A stretch of DNA of 64,000 bases from Coralloluteibacterium stylophorae (GTDB lineage: Bacteria > Pseudomonadota > Gammaproteobacteria > Xanthomonadales > Xanthomonadaceae): positions 310,001 through 374,000 of the forward strand of contig NZ_JAGQFT020000002.1 of the NCBI RefSeq assembly GCF_018122625.2, written 5' to 3'. Below the pieces are notes generated by a model that saw only the letters and a program-made list of their open reading frames with translations, was not told where the DNA came from and did no database searches. This document shows, in pieces, positions 8,402-15,919 of this stretch. Numbering within the stretch: the first letter of the stretch is position 1; every line of letters begins with the position of its first letter. A program made the position numbers and the translations under genes.

Positions 8402-10447
8402 ATGACCAACAGGCCGAGTTCGGAGACCGGCGCCCGCCCTGGCGTCGGGATGCTGGAATGGTTCCAGACCGGCGATCGCGCCACCGCCGAGGCGCTCGTC
8501 GCCGACCTGCGGCGCCTGGGCGTGGAGCGGCTGCGCTTCGGCGTGTCGTGGGCGGACTTCTTCGGCGACGGCGGCCCGGACTGGTACGACTGGCTGATCC
8601 CGGAGCTGGCGCGGCACTTCGACCTGCTGCCCTGCTTCTCCTACACGCCGCCGTCGCTGGGCGAGACGCCGAGCACCGCCTCGCCGCCACGCGACCTGCG
8701 CGCCTACGCCGACTTCATCGACCAGTGCATCACCCGCTACGGCGCGCACTTCGAGTACGTCGAGCTGTGGAACGAGCCCAACAACGTGCTCGAGTGGAAC
8801 TACGCGCTCGACAGCAGCTGGACCAAGTTCTGCGAGATGATCGGCGCCGCTGCCAACTGGGCGCGGCAGCGCGGCAAGAAGACGGTGCTCGGCGGCGTCA
8901 GCCCGATCGACCCGAACTGGGTCAGGGTGATGTTCCGCAACGGGCTGATGCCCTACATCGACGTCGTCGGCGTGCACGCCTTCCCCGGCAGCTACGACGT
9001 CTGCGGCGACTCCTGCCACGACCAGATCCAGCGCGTGATCGACGTGCTGCGCGAGGAGGGGCACCCGGGCGAGGTGTGGCTGACCGAGACCGGCTACTCG
9101 ACCTGGCGCCACGACGAATTCGCCCAGGTCGACCTCGCCGCCGGGATCCAGGACCTGCCGGTCGGCCGCATCTACTGGCTGACGCTGCGCGACCTCGCCG
9201 GCGACCGTCCGTCCATGGCGGGCCTGCACAACGATCCGCGCGACTACCACTTCGGCATCCAGGACCAGCACGGCCGCCCCAAGCTGCTGTACCGGCTGTG
9301 GTCGGACGGCGGACTGGACGCGGTGCGCGCCGCGGCGCGCTGGCCGACGCGGGCGCCGTCGCGCGAGCCTTTCACCCTGGTCACCGGCGGTGCCGGCTTC
9401 GTCGGCTCCAACCTGGTGTCGCGCCTGGCGCGCGAGGGCCGCCGGGTGCGCATCGTCGACAACCTCGCCCGTCCCGGCGTCGAGAAGAACCTGGAATGGC
9501 TGCGCAGCCAGCACGGCGAGGCGATCGAGTTCGTGCCCTGCGACCTGCGCGACCGGCACGTGCTCAACCACGCGGTCGAGGGTGCCACCCAGATCTTCCA
9601 CCTCGCCGGCCAGGTGGCGGTGACCACCAGCCTCGAGGACCCGATCAGCGACTTCGAGATCAATCTCGCCGGCTCGGTCAACGTGCTGGAGGCCGCGCGC
9701 CGGCAGAAGCAGGTGCCGGGCGTGGTGTTCGCCTCCACCAACAAGGTCTACGGCGGCCTGGAGGACGTGGCGCTCGAGGTGGCCGATCGCCGCTACCAGC
9801 CGGTCGACCCGGCCTACCTGCACCACGGCGTCGGCGAGCACCGGCCGCTCGACTTCCACAGCCCCTACGGCTGCTCCAAGGGCGGTGCCGACCAGTACAT
9901 CATCGACTACGCACGCTGCATGGGCGTGCCGTCGGTGGTGTTCCGCATGAGCTGCATCTACGGGCCGCGCCAGTTCGGCACCGAGGACCAGGGCTGGGTC
10001 GCGCACTTCCTGATCCGCGCCATGCGCGGCGAGCCGATCACCCTCTACGGCGACGGCATGCAGGTGCGCGACATCCTGCACGTCGACGACCTCCTGGACG
10101 CCTACCTCCTGGCGGAGAAGAACCTCGCGCGTTTCTCGGGCCGGGTCTTCAACATGGGCGGGGGCCCGGCGAACACGATCAGCCTGCTGCAGCTGCTCGA
10201 CTGGATTGCCGAACTGGAAGGACGCAAGCCCGAGGTGGATTTCGGCGGCTGGCGCCCGGGCGACCAGCGCTACTACGTCTCCGACACCCGCCGCTTCACC
10301 GAGGCCAGCGGCTGGCGTGCGCGCATCGCCGCGCGCGACGGCGTGGCCGACCTGCATCGCTGGCTGCGCGACTCCTACGTGGTGCCGGTGGCGGCCCGGC
10401 CTGCGGCGCCCGCACCCGTCGAACTGGCATGCGCATCCAACGCCTGA
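8402..10447 (+). CDS. Fusion: clan GH-A glycosidase domain + CDP-paratose 2-epimerase-like SDR
   Basis: A 681-aa two-domain protein. Residues ~15-300 look like a TIM-barrel glycosidase of clan GH-A: WNEP at 123-126 supplies the acid/base E125, and TETG supplies the nucleophile E229. No signal peptide is present, so it should be cytoplasmic. From about residue 324 an extended SDR begins (TGGAGFVGSN), with ASTNKVYGG and catalytic Y489/K493 in YGCSKG. STNKVYG is typical of CDP-paratose/tyvelose 2-epimerases. There is no frameshift or stop between the halves. ATG at 8402 follows GAGGAG. The likely logic is glycosidic-bond cleavage or transfer coupled to making an unusual nucleotide sugar, but neither substrate is known. 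Confidence 0.82.
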   Translation: MTNRPSSETGARPGVGMLEWFQTGDRATAEALVADLRRLGVERLRFGVSWADFFGDGGPDWYDWLIPELARHFDLLPCFSYTPPSLGETPSTASPPRDLRAYADFIDQCITRYGAHFEYVELWNEPNNVLEWNYALDSSWTKFCEMIGAAANWARQRGKKTVLGGVSPIDPNWVRVMFRNGLMPYIDVVGVHAFPGSYDVCGDSCHDQIQRVIDVLREEGHPGEVWLTETGYSTWRHDEFAQVDLAAGIQDLPVGRIYWLTLRDLAGDRPSMAGLHNDPRDYHFGIQDQHGRPKLLYRLWSDGGLDAVRAAARWPTRAPSREPFTLVTGGAGFVGSNLVSRLAREGRRVRIVDNLARPGVEKNLEWLRSQHGEAIEFVPCDLRDRHVLNHAVEGATQIFHLAGQVAVTTSLEDPISDFEINLAGSVNVLEAARRQKQVPGVVFASTNKVYGGLEDVALEVADRRYQPVDPAYLHHGVGEHRPLDFHSPYGCSKGGADQYIIDYARCMGVPSVVFRMSCIYGPRQFGTEDQGWVAHFLIRAMRGEPITLYGDGMQVRDILHVDDLLDAYLLAEKNLARFSGRVFNMGGGPANTISLLQLLDWIAELEGRKPEVDFGGWRPGDQRYYVSDTRRFTEASGWRARIAARDGVADLHRWLRDSYVVPVAARPAAPAPVELACASNA

Positions 10448-11517
10448 TGCTGAGCGCCGACGCCGTCGGCGGCGTCTGGACCTACGCGCTGGAGCTGGCC
10501 ACGGGGCTGGCGGAGCAGGGCATCGAGGTGCTCGTCGCCGTGCTCGGCCCGCCGCCGGCGCCCGAGCAGTGCGCGGCGGCGGAGCGGGTTGCCGGGCTCA
10601 CGCTGCGCCACGGCGATTTCCCGCTGGAGTGGATGCAGGACGCCGTGCCCGAGCAGGCCGCCGCCGGCGAATGGCTGCTCGCGCTCGCGCGCGAGTGGAA
10701 GCCCGATGTGGTCCACCTCAACCACTACGGCCACGGGCACCTCGAATGGCCGGCGCCGGCGCTGGTGGTCGCCCATTCCTGCGTCGGCTCCTGGTTCGAA
10801 TGCGTGCGCGGCGAGCCGGCGGGGCCGGAGTGGGAGGGCTATCGGCGCCTGCTCGCGCGCGGCCTGCAGGGCGCGCCGATGGTCATCGCGCCGACGCAGG
10901 CCATGCTCGACGCGACGCAGCGCCTGTACGGCCCGTTCCGCGCGAGCCGGGTGATCCACAACGGCCGGCGCGCCGCGGACTTCCCCGCCGGCGACAAGGC
11001 GCCGCACATCCTCAGCGCCGGCAGGCTGTGGGACGAGGCCAAGAACGTCGGCACGCTCGCGCGCATCGCCGGAGAGCTGCCGTGGCCGGTGCGGGTGGCC
11101 GGCGACACCGCGCATCCGGAAGGCGGCGACGCCGCGTTCGAGGGCGTGCACCTGCTCGGCCGCCTCGACCCCGCCGCGATGGCGCGCGCCTATGCGCAGG
11201 CGTCGATCTACGCGCTGCCCGCGCGCTACGAACCCTTCGGGCTGTCGGCGCTGGAGGCGGCGCTCGCCGGCTGCGCACTGGTGCTGGGCGACATCGCCTC
11301 GCTGCGCGAGCTGTGGAACGGCGCCGCGGTGTTCGTACCGCCCGACGATGGCGCCGCGCTCGCACAGGCCCTGCGCGGCCTGATCGAGGACGCGCCGCGC
11401 CGCGACGAGCTCGCGCGCCGCGCCCACGAACGTGCGCTCGGCTACGACAGCGCGCGCATGGTCGCGCGCTACCTGCAGACCTATTCCGAACTCGTCCGCC
11501 CGCCGGAGGCCGCCTGA
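10429..11517 (+). CDS. GT4-family glycosyltransferase
   Basis: A 362-aa GT-B glycosyltransferase. The N-terminal domain begins with LMLSADAVGGVWTYA. The C-terminal nucleotide-sugar domain has the GT4 signature ARYEPFGLSALEAALAG (E-x-F-G-L...E). It overlaps the fusion gene by 19 bp. An in-frame ATG at 10447, exactly overlapping the upstream TGA as TGATG, is an alternative start, but it would cut off part of the first beta strand, so I prefer 10429. Soluble, with no membrane helix. It should transfer a sugar with retention of configuration, perhaps using a donor made by the neighbouring SDRs; the acceptor is unknown. Confidence 0.85.
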   Translation: MRIQRLMLSADAVGGVWTYALELATGLAEQGIEVLVAVLGPPPAPEQCAAAERVAGLTLRHGDFPLEWMQDAVPEQAAAGEWLLALAREWKPDVVHLNHYGHGHLEWPAPALVVAHSCVGSWFECVRGEPAGPEWEGYRRLLARGLQGAPMVIAPTQAMLDATQRLYGPFRASRVIHNGRRAADFPAGDKAPHILSAGRLWDEAKNVGTLARIAGELPWPVRVAGDTAHPEGGDAAFEGVHLLGRLDPAAMARAYAQASIYALPARYEPFGLSALEAALAGCALVLGDIASLRELWNGAAVFVPPDDGAALAQALRGLIEDAPRRDELARRAHERALGYDSARMVARYLQTYSELVRPPEAA

Positions 11518-12635
11518 TGCACGTCGTGATGTTCTACCACTCGCTGCTGTCCGACTGGAACCACGGCAACGCGCACTTCCTGCGCGGCGTGGCCAGCGAG
11601 CTGCAGCGGCGCGGGCATCGCGTCACCGTGTACGAGCCGGCCGGTGCCTGGAGCCTCGAGAACCTGCTGGCCGAACAGGGCATGGCGCCGGTGGAGGCCT
11701 TCCATCGCGCCTATCCGGGGCTCACCAGTCACGTGTACCGGTCGGATGCGCTGGATCTCGACGCCGCGCTGGCCGACGCCGATCTCGTCCTCGTCCACGA
11801 GTGGAACGAGCACGACCTGGTCCGCCGCATCGGCCTGCACCGTCGCGACAACGCCGGGAGCTATCGCCTGCTGTTCCACGACACCCACCACCGCGCAGTG
11901 AGCGAGCGCGAGGCGATGGCGCGCTACGACCTCGCCCACTACGACGGCGTGCTCGCCTTCGGCGAGGTGATCCGCGCGCTCTACCTCGAGCAGGGCTGGG
12001 CGCAGAACTCCTGGACCTGGCACGAGGCGGCCGACGCGCACGTCTTCCATCCCTTCGACGACGTGGCGCCGGTGGACGACCTGGTCTGGGTCGGCAACTG
12101 GGGCGACGACGAGCGTACCCAGGAGCTGCACGAATTCCTGCTCGACCCGGTGCGCGAGCTCGGCCTCAGCGGCAGCATCCACGGCGTGCGCTATCCCGAT
12201 ACGGCCAAGGCCGCAGTGGCCGATGCCGGCCTGCGCTACCGCGGCTGGATCGCCAACTTCGACGCGCCGGCCGCCTTCGCCCGGCACCGGGTCACCGTGC
12301 ACGTGCCGCGCCGGCCGTATGTGCGCATGCTGCCGGGCATCCCGACCATCCGCCCGTTCGAGGCGCTGGCCTGCGGCATCCCGCTGGTCTCGGCGCCGTG
12401 GCGCGACGCCGAAGGCCTGTTCGCGCCGGGCGAGGACTTCCTGGTGGCCGAGGATGGGCGAGCGATGCGCCGGCACCTGCGCGCGCTCATCGCCGACGCC
12501 GCCATGGCCGCCGAGCTCGCCGCGCGCGGCCGGCGCACGGTCCTCGCGCGGCATACCTGCGCGCACCGCGTCGACGAACTCCTCGCCATCCACGCCGGCC
12601 TGGTGCCGGCGCCGCTCGAAAGGGAAACCGCATGA
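11517..12635 (+). CDS. CgeB-like glycosyltransferase 1
   Basis: A 372-aa soluble GT-B-like protein of the CgeB type (named for the Bacillus spore-coat maturation protein). It starts with MHVVMFYHSLLSDWNHGNAH. The C-terminal donor domain has VWVGNWGDDERTQEL, then IRPFEALACGIPLVSAPW, the position equivalent to the GT4 E-x7-E region. The start overlaps the GT4 stop as TGATG, a translational-coupling arrangement. With the next two genes it forms a set of three related transferases. CgeB-family enzymology is poorly known; sugar transfer is inferred from the fold and context. Confidence 0.78.
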   Translation: MHVVMFYHSLLSDWNHGNAHFLRGVASELQRRGHRVTVYEPAGAWSLENLLAEQGMAPVEAFHRAYPGLTSHVYRSDALDLDAALADADLVLVHEWNEHDLVRRIGLHRRDNAGSYRLLFHDTHHRAVSEREAMARYDLAHYDGVLAFGEVIRALYLEQGWAQNSWTWHEAADAHVFHPFDDVAPVDDLVWVGNWGDDERTQELHEFLLDPVRELGLSGSIHGVRYPDTAKAAVADAGLRYRGWIANFDAPAAFARHRVTVHVPRRPYVRMLPGIPTIRPFEALACGIPLVSAPWRDAEGLFAPGEDFLVAEDGRAMRRHLRALIADAAMAAELAARGRRTVLARHTCAHRVDELLAIHAGLVPAPLERETA

Positions 12636-13735
12636 ACTTCGCCTTCTTCGGCTCCAGTCTCGTCTCGGCCTACTGGAACGGCGCGGCGACGTACTACCGC
12701 GGCCTGATCCGCAACCTCGCCGCGCGCGGGCACACGATCACCTTCTACGAGCCCGACGCCTTCGAGCGCCAGGCGCACCGCGACATGCCCGATCCCGACT
12801 GGGCGCGCGACGTGGTCTACGGCACCGCCACGCAGGAGCCGATGCGCGCGGCGCTGCGCGATGCGGCCGGCGCCGACGTCATCGTCAAGACCAGCGGCGT
12901 GGGCATCTTCGACGCCGAGCTCGAGGCCGCCGTGCTCGAGCTCAAGCGTCCGCACAACACCGTGATCTTCTGGGACGTCGATGCGCCGGCGACGCTCGAC
13001 AGCGTGCACGCCGATCCGCACAACCCGTTCCGCGCGCTGATCCCGCGCTACGACATGGTCTGCACCTACGGCGGCGGCAGGCCCGTTGTCGACGCCTACC
13101 TCGCGCTCGGCGCGCAGCACTGCGAGCCGGTCTACAACGCGCTCGACACCGCCACCCACCATCCGGTGCCGAAGGATCCGCGCTTCGCCTGCGACCTCGG
13201 CTTCCTCGGCAACCGCCTGCCGGACCGCGAGGCGCGCGTGGAGCAGTTCTTCCTCGCCGCCGCCGCGGCCCGCCCCGGCCAGCGCTTCCTGCTCGGCGGC
13301 AGCGGCTGGGGCGACAAGCCCATGCCGGCCAACGTGGACTACCTCGGCCACGTCTACACGCGCGACCACAACGCCTTCAACTGCACGCCGCGCGCGGTGC
13401 TCAACATCAGCCGCGAGTCGATGGCCCGCTACGGCTTCTCGCCGGCCACGCGCGTATTCGAGGCGGCCGGCGCCGGGGCCTGCCTGATCACCGACCACTG
13501 GGAGGGTCTGGAGCTGTTCCTGGAGCCCGACCGCGAGGTGCTGGTCGCGCGCGACGGCGACGAGGTCGCCGCGCACCTCGATGCGCTGACGCCGGAACGG
13601 GCCGAAGCGATCGGGCAGGCGGCGCTGCGGACGGTCTGCGCCCACCACACCTACGCGCATCGTGCCGAGCAGCTCGAGGCGCTGCTGGAGGGCCGCGCCG
13701 AGCGCGCGGTGCCGGGCCTGGCGGCGACGGCCTGA
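12632..13735 (+). CDS. CgeB-like glycosyltransferase 2
   Basis: A 367-aa CgeB-type protein. It starts with MNFAFFGSSLVSAYWNGAA, followed by GHTITFYEPD, the middle motif CDLGFLGNRLPDRE, and the donor-domain signature TRVFEAAGAGACLITDHWEG. The start ATGA overlaps the previous stop. It shares the N-terminal and donor-site layout with the flanking CgeB-like genes but is clearly diverged from them, so it probably adds a different sugar or acts on a different acceptor. Confidence 0.8.
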   Translation: MNFAFFGSSLVSAYWNGAATYYRGLIRNLAARGHTITFYEPDAFERQAHRDMPDPDWARDVVYGTATQEPMRAALRDAAGADVIVKTSGVGIFDAELEAAVLELKRPHNTVIFWDVDAPATLDSVHADPHNPFRALIPRYDMVCTYGGGRPVVDAYLALGAQHCEPVYNALDTATHHPVPKDPRFACDLGFLGNRLPDREARVEQFFLAAAAARPGQRFLLGGSGWGDKPMPANVDYLGHVYTRDHNAFNCTPRAVLNISRESMARYGFSPATRVFEAAGAGACLITDHWEGLELFLEPDREVLVARDGDEVAAHLDALTPERAEAIGQAALRTVCAHHTYAHRAEQLEALLEGRAERAVPGLAATA

Positions 13736-13742
13736 GGTGGGC

Positions 13743-14828
13743 ATGGACATCGTCATCCTCGGCCTTTCCATCACCTCGTCCTGGGGCAACGGCCATGCGA
13801 CCACCTTCCGCGGCCTGGTCCGCGAGCTGGACGCGCTCGGCCACCATGTCACCTTCCTCGAGCGCGACGTGCCCTGGTACGCCCCCCATCGCGACCTGCC
13901 GCAGCCGCCGTACTGCCGCACCGAGCTGTACGCCGACCTCGCCGATCTCCGCGCACGCTTCGGCAGGACCGTGGCAGGCGCCGACGCGGTGATCGTCGGC
14001 TCCTACGTGCCCAAAGGCGTCGCCGTGGGCGAGTGGGTGCAGGAGACCGCGCAGGGCGTCACCGGCTTCTACGACATCGACACCCCGGTGACGCTGGCAA
14101 AGCTCTCCGCGGGCGACTTCGAATACCTGCACCCGCGCCTGATCCCCGGCTACGACGTGTACCTGTCCTTCACCGGCGGGCCGACGCTCGGACGCCTGGA
14201 GCGGGAATTCGGCTCGCCCTGCGCGCGCGCGCTGCACTGCGCCTTCGATCCCGGCCTCTACCATCCCGAGCCGATGCAGGCGGCCTGGGACCTCGGCTAC
14301 CTCGGGACCTACAGCGACGACCGCCAGCCGCGCGTCGACGGCCTGCTGATGGCACCGGCGCAACGCTGGCCCGAGGGCCGGTTCGTGGTGGCCGGGCCGA
14401 TGTATCCGGGAACCATCGCCTGGCCCGGCAATGTCGAGCGCATCGACCACGTCCCGCCAGACGCGCACCGACGCTTCTACAACCAGCAGCGCTTCACCCT
14501 CAACGTGACCCGCGACGACATGATCCGCGCCGGCTGGTCGCCGAGCGTGCGCCTGTTCGAAGCGGCGGCCTGCGGCACGCCGATCATCTCGGACGTGTGG
14601 GAGGGAATCGAGGCGCTGTTCGTGCCGGGCGAGGAGATCCTGCTCGCCGAGAGCGCGGAACAGGTGCTCGGCTACCTGCGCGACATCGGCGACGCCGACC
14701 GGCGCGCGATCGGCGCGCGCGCCCGCGAACGGGTGATGGCCGAACACACCGCCGGCCATCGCGCCGAACAGCTCGTGGCGGTGCTCCACGAGATCGCCGC
14801 CGACACGCGCCCCGCGCGCACCGCCTGA
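13743..14828 (+). CDS. CgeB-like glycosyltransferase 3
   Basis: A 361-aa CgeB-type protein. MDIVILGLSITSSWGNGHA opens the first Rossmann domain. WDLGYLGTYSDDRQPR and VRLFEAAACGTPIISDVWEG mark the donor domain. ATG at 13743 lies 7 bases after the previous stop, with GAGG overlapping that stop as ribosome binding site. It resembles the second CgeB-like protein more than the first, as judged by eye from the donor-site motif. Probably the last sugar-transfer step before methylation. Confidence 0.8.
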   Translation: MDIVILGLSITSSWGNGHATTFRGLVRELDALGHHVTFLERDVPWYAPHRDLPQPPYCRTELYADLADLRARFGRTVAGADAVIVGSYVPKGVAVGEWVQETAQGVTGFYDIDTPVTLAKLSAGDFEYLHPRLIPGYDVYLSFTGGPTLGRLEREFGSPCARALHCAFDPGLYHPEPMQAAWDLGYLGTYSDDRQPRVDGLLMAPAQRWPEGRFVVAGPMYPGTIAWPGNVERIDHVPPDAHRRFYNQQRFTLNVTRDDMIRAGWSPSVRLFEAAACGTPIISDVWEGIEALFVPGEEILLAESAEQVLGYLRDIGDADRRAIGARARERVMAEHTAGHRAEQLVAVLHEIAADTRPARTA

Positions 14829-14841
14829 TCCGAGGAGAGCG

Positions 14842-15645
14842 ATGACCACCCTGAAAACCCTGCAGTCGCACGGCACCGCCGAAGGCCCGCTCGCCGCCGA
14901 GATCCGCGCGCTCGGCCCCTGGTTCCACAACATCCACCTGCCCGACGGCAGCCAGACCGCACCCGACCATCCACTCGGCGACTTCCCGCGCTTCAAGTGG
15001 GAACGCCTCGCCCCCCACCTGCCGCAGAACCTGGGTGGCATGCGCGTGCTCGACATCGGCTGCAACGCCGGTTTCTACAGCTTCCAGCTCGCCCGCCGGG
15101 GCGCGCAGGTGGTGGCGATGGACCACGACCCGCACTACCTGCGCCAGGCCGGCTGGGTCGCCCGGCAGCTCGGGCTGGAAGGGCGCGTCGAGCTCCGCCA
15201 GGGGGACGTCTACTCCCTCGCTCCGCTGCGTGGGCAGTTCGACCTGGTGCTCTTCCTCGGCGTGTTCTACCACCTGCGCCATCCGCTGCTGGGGCTGGAC
15301 CTCGCCGCCGCCGCGAGCCGCGACTACCTGCTGTTCCAGAGCCTGGCCACGACCGGGCCGGCGGGCGCGGGAGAGACGCGCGATCCCGGCTATCTCGGCC
15401 GCGACGAGCTGCGTCGCGACGACTGGCCCAAGCTCGCCTTCGTCGAGCACGAGCTGGCCGGCGACCCGACCAACTGGTGGGTGCCGAACCCGCCGGCGAT
15501 GCAGGCGATGGTGCGCTCGGCTGGTTTCGCGGTGCGCGGCATGCCCGACGACGACGTCTACCTCTGCCGCCGCACCGCCGCGGCCGACCAGGCCGAAGCA
15601 CGCCTGCACGCGACCCTGACCACGCTGGCGCGCGGCACGCTTTGA
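14842..15645 (+). CDS. SAM-dependent methyltransferase, CmoB-like
   Basis: A 267-aa class I methyltransferase. The SAM motif VLDIGCNAG starts at residue 69. The N-terminal block WFHNIHLPDG followed by DHPLGDFPRFKW is shared with the tRNA (carboxy)methyltransferase CmoB and with a family I recall as TIGR04290 (Rta_06860 type). The position at the end of the sugar cluster, 13 bases after the last transferase, argues for O-methylation of the assembled glycan or its acceptor rather than tRNA modification; CmoA is not here. GAGGAG precedes the ATG. Fold certain; substrate inferred. Confidence 0.83.
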   Translation: MTTLKTLQSHGTAEGPLAAEIRALGPWFHNIHLPDGSQTAPDHPLGDFPRFKWERLAPHLPQNLGGMRVLDIGCNAGFYSFQLARRGAQVVAMDHDPHYLRQAGWVARQLGLEGRVELRQGDVYSLAPLRGQFDLVLFLGVFYHLRHPLLGLDLAAAASRDYLLFQSLATTGPAGAGETRDPGYLGRDELRRDDWPKLAFVEHELAGDPTNWWVPNPPAMQAMVRSAGFAVRGMPDDDVYLCRRTAAADQAEARLHATLTTLARGTL

Positions 15646-15649
15646 GCAC

Positions 15650-15668
15650 GCCCGCGCGCTGCGCGGGC
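15650..15668. terminator. Hairpin downstream of the sugar cluster
   Basis: Perfect 8-bp GC stem (15650-15657 with 15661-15668), GCT loop, five bases after the methyltransferase stop. No T-run follows, so it is a weak or factor-assisted terminator candidate. The rest of the 274-bp gap up to 15920 shows no gene or clear promoter. Confidence 0.45.
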
Positions 15669-15919
15669 TCCGCTGGCGATCCGCGGCGTCCCGATGCATC
15701 GCTCGCTGCGGCCGCCTCGACGTCTGCGTAGGGGGCAGCGGCCGCGACCGGCGACGCGCATCCGCTCTCACGCCCGTATCATTCCGCGGCGGGTAGAACC
15801 CCCAGCGGGGCGTGGCACATGGGCGACGCGGCGCGAATGGAATGGTGGCCCGCTGCCGGATGCCGGATGCGCTCCCGGCAACCCGGGCGCGCGATCGTCG
15901 CGGGTAGCGGCGCAACTCG

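Noticed and set aside
8078-10357. 759-codon antisense frame under the glycosidase-epimerase fusion
   Set aside because: Composition is that of a reverse-strand shadow (many HVV/DVQ/RAD repeats) and the plus strand encodes two intact catalytic domains.
3666-15645. Interpretation as an O-antigen or capsule locus
   Set aside because: No flippase, polymerase, ABC exporter, chain-length regulator or initiating sugar-phosphate transferase is present, and the transferases lack membrane segments.
15646-15919. Short open frames in the gap before the kinase gene
   Set aside because: No ribosome binding site or protein-like composition; left as intergenic.
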